Assembly (NCBI GenBank): GCA_040774885.1
Contig: JAXGTO010000028.1
Coordinates: 1-32,688 of the forward strand
Length of the DNA stretch: 32,688 bases
Source of the DNA: JAXGTO01 sp040774885
GTDB taxonomy: Bacteria > Actinomycetota > Coriobacteriia > Coriobacteriales > Eggerthellaceae
Direction: 5' to 3'
Shown here in pieces: positions 8,298 to 15,806 of this stretch (positions are counted from its first letter, which is position 1; the number at the start of each line of letters is the position of its first letter). The notes beneath the pieces were generated by a model. It saw only the letters and a list, made by a program, of their open reading frames with translations, did not search any database and had not been told where the DNA came from. The translations under genes were made by a program, and so were the position numbers.

Positions 8298-8325
8298 TCG
8301 ATGCATTATTGCGAAAGGAATGCAT

Positions 8326-8973
8326 ATGGAAGACAGGTCGAATATCGATGCCGGAATTGCAATGGTAGGCGATGCGCTGGGCCCGCTCTATCTCAAAGAT
8401 CCCGCTCATGATCGGGCGATTCGTGATTCGTATGCAGCGTTGTTCAAGTTGGATGTTCCTGCGGCTTCCGCCGAATGGCCCTTTGTTCCAGACGGCGAGG
8501 CGAGTGCGTGTCTCCAGGCCATGAAAGACTCGTCGTTTTGCGGCGAGGTGCCACCCGATGATCTTTTGTGGGAATACCGCCACCTGTTCGTAGGCCCCGA
8601 CCCCATGCCTGCGCCGCCGTACGGATCGGTGTACACCGATCACGACAAAGTGCTGTTCGGTGAAAGCACGTTGGAATTGCGACAGTGGATGCGCCAACGG
8701 GGAATCGAACGGATCGGTGGATCTGAGAGCCCCGAAGACAACATCGGAGAGTTGCTGGTGCTTATTGCGTGGCTTGCGCGCAATAAGCCCGAATCGGTAG
8801 AGGAATTGCTGTGCCTCCATGTTCTTCCGTGGTCTTCTCATTTTTTGGAAGAGCTCGAACAGTCCGCCAACTATCCCTTTTATCGAGGGCTGGCGCGCTT
8901 GACTCGTTTGAGCCTGGAGGGCATGCGTGATGCTTTGTGCATCGAAGTCGTATATCCTCACTTCTATCGATAA
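8326..8973 (+). CDS. TorD/DmsD-family molybdoenzyme chaperone
   Basis: The 215-residue, all-helical-looking protein contains signatures of the TorD/DmsD family: YRHLFVGPDPMPAPPYGSVY, then a short acidic turn, then the LFGESTLELRQWMRQRGI motif, and FYRGLARLTRLSL near the end. Such proteins bind the Tat signal of their partner and hold it until the molybdenum cofactor is inserted. Placed directly after dmsABC, this one most likely serves the DmsA at 4307. The ATG at 8326 is preferred over 8320 because AAAGGA then has normal spacing. It starts about 90 bases after dmsC and is 12 bases from the second anchor gene. Confidence 0.9.
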   Translation: MEDRSNIDAGIAMVGDALGPLYLKDPAHDRAIRDSYAALFKLDVPAASAEWPFVPDGEASACLQAMKDSSFCGEVPPDDLLWEYRHLFVGPDPMPAPPYGSVYTDHDKVLFGESTLELRQWMRQRGIERIGGSESPEDNIGELLVLIAWLARNKPESVEELLCLHVLPWSSHFLEELEQSANYPFYRGLARLTRLSLEGMRDALCIEVVYPHFYR

Positions 8974-8985
8974 TCGTCAGGGGAA

Positions 8986-9861
8986 ATGATGCTGCTGGGA
9001 ACCAACACGGCTATTTCGGAGATCACGTTGGTGCTTTTCACCACGATGGCCCCGGCAGGCGCAGTGGCCTACGTCATCATGGCGTTTCGTATTTTCAGCG
9101 ACCCGACGAAAGCGGTTGCCAAGAGAATCAAACCTTTTCTGAGCATTCCGCTGGTCGTTGCGATGGTGGGCCTGGTAGCCAGCGCCACGCATTTGGGAAA
9201 TCCGAGCAATGCCCTGTATGTGCTGTTGGGCGTGGGCAGCAGCCCTCTTTCCAACGAGGTTGTTTGTGCGGTGGCATTTCTGGGTCTGGCCGCCGGGTAT
9301 TGGCTGTATTCGTTTACCCAGGTCGATAGGCCTGCGTTCGAGCGAGTGTGGATCTGCCTGATCGCCGTTGCCAGCGTCTTATTCATCACCGCGGTAGGAA
9401 TGGCGTATTCCGTTGATACCATCGTGTCGTGGGACTTGCCTTTGGTCCCCGTCAACCAGTGGTTTTCGGCCCTGGTGGGTGGGTTCGTGCTGGCTCTTGC
9501 ATCACTTGGGATATCCCGTGTCGATGCAATCGACGCGCGCGATGCCCGTCATCTGCTCATTGCGGCTATCGTCATCTTCGCTATAAGCATCTTGTGCCAG
9601 GTGGTGCAGGGCAGCCAGATGCAAGGGCTTGAAAACTATCGGGCGTCTATGAACGACCTGCTGGGATGGTATCTGGTGTACGTCGTTGTCTATGCGATTT
9701 GCGGGGGTTCGGGTTTGCTGGTTTTGGGGACGGCGCGGTTGCGGGGCCGTTCGGTTTTGCAGAAGCGCGTTTTGGTTGGGACGATCTTGGTGTTTGCGGG
9801 AATATTCGTGATCCGCTTTGCATTTTATATGGCTCATATGACCGTTGGCCTTTCTGTGTAA
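8986..9861 (+). CDS. Second DmsC-like membrane anchor
   Basis: This 291-residue protein has about eight hydrophobic segments. It shares with the DmsC at 7380 the block THLGNPSNALYVLLGVGSSP followed by LSNEV, the beginning (LFTTMAPAGAVAY against IFTTVAPIGAGAF) and the end (IRFAFYMAHMTVGL against ARLVFYALQVGVGL). The two are clear but diverged paralogues. AGGGGA lies just before the start; an ATG three bases later is equally possible. It follows the chaperone gene by 12 bases, so it belongs to the dms operon. Either it replaces DmsC under other conditions, for example with another quinone, or it anchors a different catalytic subunit. Only one dmsAB pair is present here. Confidence 0.88.
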   Translation: MMLLGTNTAISEITLVLFTTMAPAGAVAYVIMAFRIFSDPTKAVAKRIKPFLSIPLVVAMVGLVASATHLGNPSNALYVLLGVGSSPLSNEVVCAVAFLGLAAGYWLYSFTQVDRPAFERVWICLIAVASVLFITAVGMAYSVDTIVSWDLPLVPVNQWFSALVGGFVLALASLGISRVDAIDARDARHLLIAAIVIFAISILCQVVQGSQMQGLENYRASMNDLLGWYLVYVVVYAICGGSGLLVLGTARLRGRSVLQKRVLVGTILVFAGIFVIRFAFYMAHMTVGLSV

Positions 9862-9871
9862 ATCGTTAGTT

Positions 9872-9899
9872 TTGACAATCCTTCAGACTCGTTTAAGGT
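9872..9899 (+). promoter_or_regulatory. Putative promoter of the L,D-transpeptidase gene
   Basis: A perfect TTGACA (9872-9877) is followed after 16 bases by TAAGGT, a weak -10 that keeps the important T, A and T positions. It lies about 100 bases before the ATG at 9997. Confidence 0.4.
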
Positions 9900-9996
9900 G
9901 AATCCCGCATACTTATGAACCATGCATCCCTATGGCATTTGTTGTCGGGGTTGCAGGTATTCAGACAGAACCCACGTTCATTCCAGAAGGTAGCAG

Positions 9997-11709
9997 ATGG
10001 CTCAGAACAACCAGGAACCAAGAGGCAAGCACAGTGCTGCGGCTATCAATGCCAAGCAGCAAAACGGTGCTTCGGGGGCCCGTACCTCCGCATCCCCCTT
10101 GTCCAACGTCCCCTCTATGGGAGACGAAGGCGCAACGCGCGTCATTCCGCCGTATCAAAAAAACCAGCAGGCGGCTCAGACTCGACCCGCGCAGGCCCAA
10201 ACGGCGCAGGCTCAGCCAGCACAGGGATTTGCCGCACAGCCGGCGCAGGGATTCGCCGCAGCATATGATGGAGGATTCGGATCCATGTCGACTGGTGGAC
10301 AGCGCAACAAAAAGCCGCTGCTCATCGCCGTTGGAGCCATCATTGCGGTGCTCTTGATCGTGTACGTTGGCGGTGTCATGTTCTTCAGCAGTCACTTCTT
10401 CCCCAACACCACGCTGGGCGGCAGCGATGTGTCGCTCAAATCGGGTGATGAGGTTGCGTCTTCCGTCCAGCAGGTTGGAGATAGCTACACGCTCACCGTG
10501 ACGGGCGATGGTTTGAATTTCACTATCACCGCTGCGCAGGCGGGGATTTCGCTCGATGGCGATTCCATCGCCAGCCAGGCTTTGGCCGCCAACAATGCTT
10601 GGGCATGGCCCTTCGAGTTGGTTGGATCGCACGATGCGGGGCAGTCGCTTGCGGCAACCTACAACTCTGCGGGCTTGGATACGCTGGTCCGCCAGCAGGT
10701 CGAGACGTTCAATGGCACGGCTACGGCTCCTGTCAACGCCACCATCGCCTACGATGATTCTTCGAAGAAATTCGCCGTTCAGCAGGAACAGGCTGGAACC
10801 CAAGTGAATGCCGACACCGTCATCGCTGCGGTGGATTCAGCTTTGGTAAGCCTTGAGACCAAGGTGACCATCGGGTCGGATGCCTTGCTCCAGCCTACGG
10901 TGCTGTCGACTGACAGCCGACTTGCCAGCGCGACCCAAGAAGCCAATACGTACCTTTCCGCCGACCTCAAGCTGATGCTCACCGATACCGTGAGTGCCGG
11001 TGAAGTGGGACCGGCTCAGATTTCCCAATGGGTGACGTTGGACGAGGACTACACGCCCAGCTTCGACCAGGACGCCATGGAGGCTTGGGTGGAGGATTTG
11101 GCCGATAGCCTGAATACTGTTGGATCCACGCGCACGTACACGCGGCCCGATGGCAAGGTGATTACCGTTTCGGGCGGCGCTTATGGTTGGGAGATCGATC
11201 AAGAAGGCTTGATCGAACAGGTTGAAGAAGGAATTAAAGCCGGAACGGTGGGAACCATTTCGGTGCCCTGCACCAAGGAAGCCGTTCAGTACAACGGTGC
11301 CGGAACGCAGGACTGGGGCGATCGCTACGTCGATGTCGACTTGGCCGAGCAAGTGGTTCGCATGTACGACGGCGGGCAGCTGGTATTCGAGACGTCGTGC
11401 ATCTCCGGTATTCCCGATGGCGAGCATGATACGCCCGAAGGAGTCTTCTACATCACCGCTAAGGCCAGCCCTTCGAAGCTGGTAGGGTACAGCAACGGCG
11501 AGAAGCTCTACGAATCGACCGTGCAGTATTGGATGCCGTTCGACGGTAACGCCATCGGGCTTCATGACGCCACCTGGCAGCCTGGGTTCGGCGGAACGAT
11601 GTACGCCGACGGCTATGGCAGCCATGGATGCGTAAACCTTTCCTACGATGCCGCCCAAGAGCTCTACAGCTTGGTGAACAACGGTGATCCGGTCATCAGC
11701 CACTGGTAG
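9997..11709 (+). CDS. L,D-transpeptidase (YkuD) with membrane anchor
   Basis: The 570-residue protein starts with a cytoplasmic segment rich in Gln, Ala and Pro with short repeats (AQPAQGFA twice, residues ~60-90). One membrane helix follows at about 107-131 (PLLIAVGAIIAVLLIVYV). A long extracellular region of the peptidoglycan-binding/VanW-associated type (~135-430) leads to a YkuD domain (~440-570) with DTPEGVFYI and the catalytic SHGCVNLS motif, nucleophile Cys545. YkuD enzymes form 3-3 cross-links in peptidoglycan or attach proteins to it and are typical of actinomycete walls. AAGG before the ATG sets the start. It is a single gene between the dms operon and a strong terminator, so a role in the respiratory clusters is unlikely. 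Confidence 0.92.
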   Translation: MAQNNQEPRGKHSAAAINAKQQNGASGARTSASPLSNVPSMGDEGATRVIPPYQKNQQAAQTRPAQAQTAQAQPAQGFAAQPAQGFAAAYDGGFGSMSTGGQRNKKPLLIAVGAIIAVLLIVYVGGVMFFSSHFFPNTTLGGSDVSLKSGDEVASSVQQVGDSYTLTVTGDGLNFTITAAQAGISLDGDSIASQALAANNAWAWPFELVGSHDAGQSLAATYNSAGLDTLVRQQVETFNGTATAPVNATIAYDDSSKKFAVQQEQAGTQVNADTVIAAVDSALVSLETKVTIGSDALLQPTVLSTDSRLASATQEANTYLSADLKLMLTDTVSAGEVGPAQISQWVTLDEDYTPSFDQDAMEAWVEDLADSLNTVGSTRTYTRPDGKVITVSGGAYGWEIDQEGLIEQVEEGIKAGTVGTISVPCTKEAVQYNGAGTQDWGDRYVDVDLAEQVVRMYDGGQLVFETSCISGIPDGEHDTPEGVFYITAKASPSKLVGYSNGEKLYESTVQYWMPFDGNAIGLHDATWQPGFGGTMYADGYGSHGCVNLSYDAAQELYSLVNNGDPVISHW

Positions 11710-11733
11710 GATTTGACTCATAATGCGCTATCA

Positions 11734-11763
11734 ACAGCGGCCCGCCAAATGGCGGGCCGCTGT
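11734..11763 (+). terminator. Strong hairpin terminator after the L,D-transpeptidase gene
   Basis: ACAGCGGCCCGCC and GGCGGGCCGCTGT form a perfect 13-bp GC-rich stem with an AAAT loop, 24 bases past the stop codon. Only a short T-run (TTT) follows, so termination efficiency is uncertain, but the stem is very stable and could also work for the opposite strand. Confidence 0.8.
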
Positions 11764-12167
11764 GGTTTCAACGGGAACCTTGGCCGCTTTAGGCTATTTA
11801 TCGTAGAGCAGATTGCCGGAGGCTGTCTTTTTAACACGCAGATTGCAGTCGATTGCAAGGCATTGCTTCGTTTGGTTGTCGGAAGCCTCTTGGCCATTCG
11901 TCAAGAAATAGGTCCTTTTTGTAGCGAATTCGCGATAGTGTGGCTCGAAACGAGTCATCGGAATTATTGCCGAATCTGCGAACTGGGGAAACGTTGCCTA
12001 TCCTGTTGCGGAGCGTCCAGAATTCCCACAGTATCGCGAATTCGCTGCGGTAATTGCTGAATCGTTGACGAATGGCAAGCGCAAGTTGCTCGGTGCTCGG
12101 TTTGGCATCTGCTCAAGGCCGGTATGGTGCGCGCGGATGCCGAGGCCCGACGAAGGAAACGTGCCGG
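11764..12167. other. 404-base non-coding stretch between convergent genes
   Basis: Frames here (for example 11713-12060) show no domain, no ribosome binding site and unusual composition, so I do not call a gene. The area is richer in A and T than its neighbours. Apart from the inverted repeat pair at 11923-12046 I see no element; it could be a relic of decayed sequence. Confidence 0.55.
11923..12046. repeat. Pair of 21-bp inverted repeats, 82 bp apart
   Basis: The segment at 11923-11943 matches the reverse complement of 12026-12046 at 20 of 21 positions. The shared core is AGCGAATTCGCGATA, followed after one mismatch by TGTGG. Each arm also contains the perfect palindrome GCGAATTCGC. The layout resembles the ends of a very short non-autonomous element (124 bp in all) or two operator sites for one protein. 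I see no target-site duplication flanking it and no second copy in the window. Confidence 0.6.
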
Positions 12168-13649
12168 CTATTCCTCGTCCATTTGATCAACCAAATCGAG
12201 CAGTGCTTGGCGGTTGCGCACGCCTATCTTTTGGTAGATATGGCGCGTATGCGTGCTTACCGTCCCTTGGCTGATGAAGAGCTCTTCTTGCATGCGCGCT
12301 ATGGTGCGTCCCTTGATGATGAGCGGCAACACCTCGGCTTCACGCGGTGTGAGCCTGAACTTGTCGACCAACTGGGCGGAAACGGCTGCCACCCGATCTT
12401 CCGCTTGGGGCGCAGCGGCTTCCCGCTGCGCGTCGGTGTCCACCATTTCTCCGATGCTCGTTTCGGTAAGGTCTTTTTCGGTGAACAAGAACAGGTTGGC
12501 GAAGAGCACCGCTCCGGTGAGGAAGAACGATATCGTGGTAAGCATGTCTTGGTTGGGTGCGATGGCTGTGACGAACTGAGCAGCGGCGGCCCCCAGCACC
12601 TCGCCGCCGTATAGCGCCGCGAACGCATATCCCATGGCTTTGGTGGCGGGGACGTCGAAGTAGTTGCTGATATCGACGCACACCACCGTGAGCACGATGG
12701 TGAAGCAGGTGTAGCCGCCGAAGATGATGATATTTGAAACCGACTGCGTGGTCTGGATGAACGGAATGGTCATGCAGCCCATGGCAATGAACAAAAACGT
12801 GATGCGATACGAATAGGCGATAGCGTCGTGCTTGGCCAAAAGTCCCACCGTCAGCACGATGGCCGCTGTCACAACGACGCCCGCCAGCAGATAGACGCCA
12901 TATGAGTCGGGAATCGGAAGATAGCGGAACCCGGAAAGCACATCGCTGAATCCGGCGACGATGCCGAAGTTGACGGCGGCGAACAATCCACGCCCGAACA
13001 TGCGCCGCGTGCGTGGATGCAGACGATGTGCGCGAGCCGGCATCGGTCGGTCGGGGCGTCCCATGGCCGCTTGACGCAGAATGATGCCGGATACGATGGC
13101 TATCGCGATGGTGATAACAGTTGACGCCAGCCCGGGCAGGAAGAAAAGCACCAGGCAGATGAGGGCGGCCAGCGTCCAAGATGAAGCCACCTCGATCAAA
13201 GTGGTGCGGGTTCCGGCATCGGCGAACAGCCGCAGCCAGCCCAGAAGAAGGATGCCCGACGAAGCTCCCGTCAACACGCCGCTTGCCACGATGATGACAT
13301 AGCCCACCGTGCTTGCGCTATCGGCGAAGCAGAGGACGGCCGTGGCCACGGCCATGCAGCCAGCCGCGGGGTAGATCACTCGCTTCGAAAGGACCCATTT
13401 GTCTGCCCGCTTCACCGCTTTGGGGACGATGAGCAGACAGAGGGCCAAGGCGGCCATGGACACGAACATGTTGAGGTAGAGCGCTTCGCGAAAATCGCTC
13501 GAAGCAGCATAGAGGAACGTGCTGTAGAACACCGCGAGGATCCATGCGCAATACAGCGTGAATCCGACGATGCGCAACGGCGAGATGCGCTCGGTGGGAA
13601 TGCCGCTCAAGCGCTGTTTGACGGCGCTTCCCATGGTTGCGTCGGTCAT
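12168..13649 (-). CDS. Membrane-spanning LuxR-type regulator at the end of the NapGH-like operon
   Basis: The 493-residue protein has about twelve hydrophobic segments (residues ~25-385), a short linker, and a C-terminal LuxR/GerE domain (~431-493) with FRLTPREAEVLPLIIKGRT and the recognition helix ISQGTVSTHTRHIYQKIGV. GGATGGAGGAGC before the ATG sets the start. It shares its build with the regulators at 2477 and 26384, but it is not divergent from an enzyme operon. It lies 67 bases downstream of the last gene of the minus-strand electron-transfer operon and in the same direction. It may be co-transcribed and control that operon, or start from its own TATACT box at about 13685-13690. Its signal molecule is unknown. 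Confidence 0.9.
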   Translation of the reverse strand: MTDATMGSAVKQRLSGIPTERISPLRIVGFTLYCAWILAVFYSTFLYAASSDFREALYLNMFVSMAALALCLLIVPKAVKRADKWVLSKRVIYPAAGCMAVATAVLCFADSASTVGYVIIVASGVLTGASSGILLLGWLRLFADAGTRTTLIEVASSWTLAALICLVLFFLPGLASTVITIAIAIVSGIILRQAAMGRPDRPMPARAHRLHPRTRRMFGRGLFAAVNFGIVAGFSDVLSGFRYLPIPDSYGVYLLAGVVVTAAIVLTVGLLAKHDAIAYSYRITFLFIAMGCMTIPFIQTTQSVSNIIIFGGYTCFTIVLTVVCVDISNYFDVPATKAMGYAFAALYGGEVLGAAAAQFVTAIAPNQDMLTTISFFLTGAVLFANLFLFTEKDLTETSIGEMVDTDAQREAAAPQAEDRVAAVSAQLVDKFRLTPREAEVLPLIIKGRTIARMQEELFISQGTVSTHTRHIYQKIGVRNRQALLDLVDQMDEE

Positions 13650-13716
13650 GCTCCTCCATCCCTTTCTTTTTACTCTCCTCCAAGAGTATACCGTTGCCGG
13701 TGTGCCTCCTGGTGCT

Positions 13717-14565
13717 TCATCCGCCCATGATTTGCTTTATGGGCTGTCGGAACTCAGGCGCCAACAGGTAATATCGATACGATTCCATGGTTACGTCAGT
13801 GCCGACGCCGCGGCCAACCATCTTGAACAGATGCACGCCGCGCTCAGCGGCGAGATGCGCCACGTCGCCGTTGGTGAGCACCGTGGGGCTGTCGGGTTTA
13901 TGAAGGTGGAATTCGCTGGTTGCGAGATCGCAACGGCGAAACTCCGTTACTTCGCCGGCAAGTTGATCGCGGCTGTTGTGCAGGTAGTGCTCCGCGCGGT
14001 GCGGACAGTGAGGGTTGCACAGTTCGTTGACCATGACTTCGAGGCGCTCGGGATGCTTGACTTGGTCCAGGAACGCCGCGTCTTTGTTTCTGTTGTAGTT
14101 GAGAACCACGCAATCGAACTCATCGAGTTTTGCGTTGAGCTTGTCTGGGCCGGAAAGGACGCGCGTCGTGGAGAGGGTGCGTCGGATGCCCTGCTGTCGG
14201 AAGAATTCATCCACCAGGTCAGAGTACAGAATCGCCTCGGCATCGTAGCGCTTCATCAAATCGACGATATCAAGGAAGTACGCATCTTCCAGATGCTCGG
14301 GCTCTGCAAGCATATTGGTGAAGGTGAACCGCAGTCGAACGCCCTGCTCTGAGAAGGCGGCGAACGTTTCTTCCATCTGGTCGTGGCTGAAACGCTCGCG
14401 TATGAACGTTCTGCCTCCGTTGAGTGGGCAGTCGGGGAAGCATCCGTAGACGCTGTCGATGCGGATATCTTCTTGGAACAGCTCGGGACTGTCCGCCATC
14501 AGCTTGATGAAGAACAGATTCCGATCGTATCCATTGACGAAGTCCGGCAGGCTGTAGTCGATCAT
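13717..14565 (-). CDS. Uncharacterised protein with two CxxxC motifs
   Basis: The 282-residue soluble protein has no signal peptide or membrane helix. Two CxxxC motifs stand out: Cys42/Cys46 in YGCFPDCPLNGGR and Cys183/Cys187 in VNELCNPHCPHRAEHY. The second motif and the alternating strand/helix pattern recall peptidase-U32-like or other TIM-barrel proteins with a metal or iron-sulfur site, but I cannot assign a family with confidence. GAGGGGAAACGCC precedes the start. It follows the polyferredoxin gene by 20 bases and so belongs to the same operon as the NapG-like, NapH-like and TorD genes. Its job may be in cofactor or iron-sulfur maturation, or in modifying the partner enzyme; this is inferred from context only. 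Confidence 0.8.
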   Translation of the reverse strand: MIDYSLPDFVNGYDRNLFFIKLMADSPELFQEDIRIDSVYGCFPDCPLNGGRTFIRERFSHDQMEETFAAFSEQGVRLRFTFTNMLAEPEHLEDAYFLDIVDLMKRYDAEAILYSDLVDEFFRQQGIRRTLSTTRVLSGPDKLNAKLDEFDCVVLNYNRNKDAAFLDQVKHPERLEVMVNELCNPHCPHRAEHYLHNSRDQLAGEVTEFRRCDLATSEFHLHKPDSPTVLTNGDVAHLAAERGVHLFKMVGRGVGTDVTMESYRYYLLAPEFRQPIKQIMGG

Positions 14566-14585
14566 GGCGTTTCCCCTCAGCGCGT

Positions 14586-15806
14586 TTAGAACGAGGTCAT
14601 GGGAATGTCGTTGCCGATGGCGCTGTGAATCTTAGTGTAAAGCGAATCGGGCTTGTTCGGCGTCCAATCCGGCTGTTCCATGCGAGTGCACTCGGCTTTT
14701 CGTCCCATGAAGAGGTCGGCGGATACGGTGTCATCGACCCAAAGCGCGTCGGTGGGGCAGATGCTTTCGCACAGCCGGCACTGAACGCACAGGCTCGGTC
14801 GATGCTTGATTCCGAAGAACCCGTCGGTTCCTTCTTCCGTTTTGACCAAGGCGCCCGTGGGGCAGAACGTGGCGCACATCCGGCACGAATCGCAGAGCGA
14901 GGTGTCGATGCGAACGCGGCCGATGACACGGGATGTGATTTCGTCGGCAACGGGCTGACCGATATGGGTGAGGTAATTGAACGTGCGCGTGCGGCGTTCC
15001 GGCGTGAAATGGCTCAAGGTGCCCTTGTCGTCGACGTGGCGGTATGCGGGATGCACGTCGGCCTCTATCAGTCCGACATCGGTGGCTGCTCCCACGGCCA
15101 CGTTGCCGGCTACCCGGCCGGTTTTATCGCGGATGTTCTCGAAAAAGCCGCGCCTATCCACGCCGCCCGAAGGCAGGGAGGCCGTCATGACCCGCTGAGG
15201 CAGCGCGTCGGAAAGCTCGAGGTCCATGGTGCTTCCGAAGGCATCCAGCAGCCCCTGCGTGCTCTCGATTACATCGAGCACCTGGTGTCCACCGGTGTGG
15301 TGTTCGCAGGTGTCGCAGTCGGCGCAGACCAGGGTGCAAGAAGAGCATCCGTATGCGGCCATTCCGCAAAGGAGCGCTTCGTCGATGCGGCCCAAGCAGG
15401 GCGCGGTCACTATGCAGGAATCATCGAACGGCAGGGCGTCTTTGGGCACTCCATCGGCCTTGTCTGCGCACGCTTCGAGTGCGCGGCTGCAGGCGAATAC
15501 GGGATATCCCTGGGTGGCCATGATCGCCTTTTTGGCCTGCTTGATTATTTCGGAATCGGAAGGCGATCTCAGCTCGATGGCACAGGTAGGGCAGGCGGTT
15601 GCGCAGGTGCCGCAACCGATGCACAGCGACGCATCGATGTGCAGGTCGTTGTCTGCATACGTTATGGCACCCGTGGTGCAGGCTTCGGCGCAACGCAGGC
15701 AGTCGGCATTGCGGTGACGCACGCAGACGCACCGTTCCTCATGCACGGCGATGCGGTCGCTTTCCAGTGCTCCCAGCAGGCTGATCATGCCGTCGAGCAT
15801 GCTCAT
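14586..15806 (-). CDS. Polyferredoxin with central MvhD-like domain
   Basis: The start at 15806 is chosen because its ATG overlaps the TGA of the NapH-like gene and GGAGG lies nine bases upstream. The 406-residue product has three parts. Residues 26-75 hold two ferredoxin-type clusters (including CLRCAEACTTG and CIGCGTCATACPTC). Residues ~101-192 resemble the MvhD/FlpD family: YPVFACSRALEAC, PCLGRIDEALLCGMAAYGCS, VCADCDTCEHHTGGHQ, and a final LLDAFG. Residues 305-350 hold two more clusters (CDSCRMCATFCPTG and CVQCRLCESICPTDAL). MvhD proteins pass electrons to heterodisulfide-reductase-like partners through a [2Fe-2S] centre. There is no signal peptide, so this protein is probably cytoplasmic and links a soluble electron donor to the membrane NapH-like protein. 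Confidence 0.85.
   Translation of the reverse strand: MSMLDGMISLLGALESDRIAVHEERCVCVRHRNADCLRCAEACTTGAITYADNDLHIDASLCIGCGTCATACPTCAIELRSPSDSEIIKQAKKAIMATQGYPVFACSRALEACADKADGVPKDALPFDDSCIVTAPCLGRIDEALLCGMAAYGCSSCTLVCADCDTCEHHTGGHQVLDVIESTQGLLDAFGSTMDLELSDALPQRVMTASLPSGGVDRRGFFENIRDKTGRVAGNVAVGAATDVGLIEADVHPAYRHVDDKGTLSHFTPERRTRTFNYLTHIGQPVADEITSRVIGRVRIDTSLCDSCRMCATFCPTGALVKTEEGTDGFFGIKHRPSLCVQCRLCESICPTDALWVDDTVSADLFMGRKAECTRMEQPDWTPNKPDSLYTKIHSAIGNDIPMTSF

Noticed and set aside
11713..12060. Plus-strand open frame of 115 codons after the L,D-transpeptidase gene
   Set aside because: It begins inside the spacer before a strong terminator hairpin, reads through it, and has no recognisable domain or ribosome binding site.
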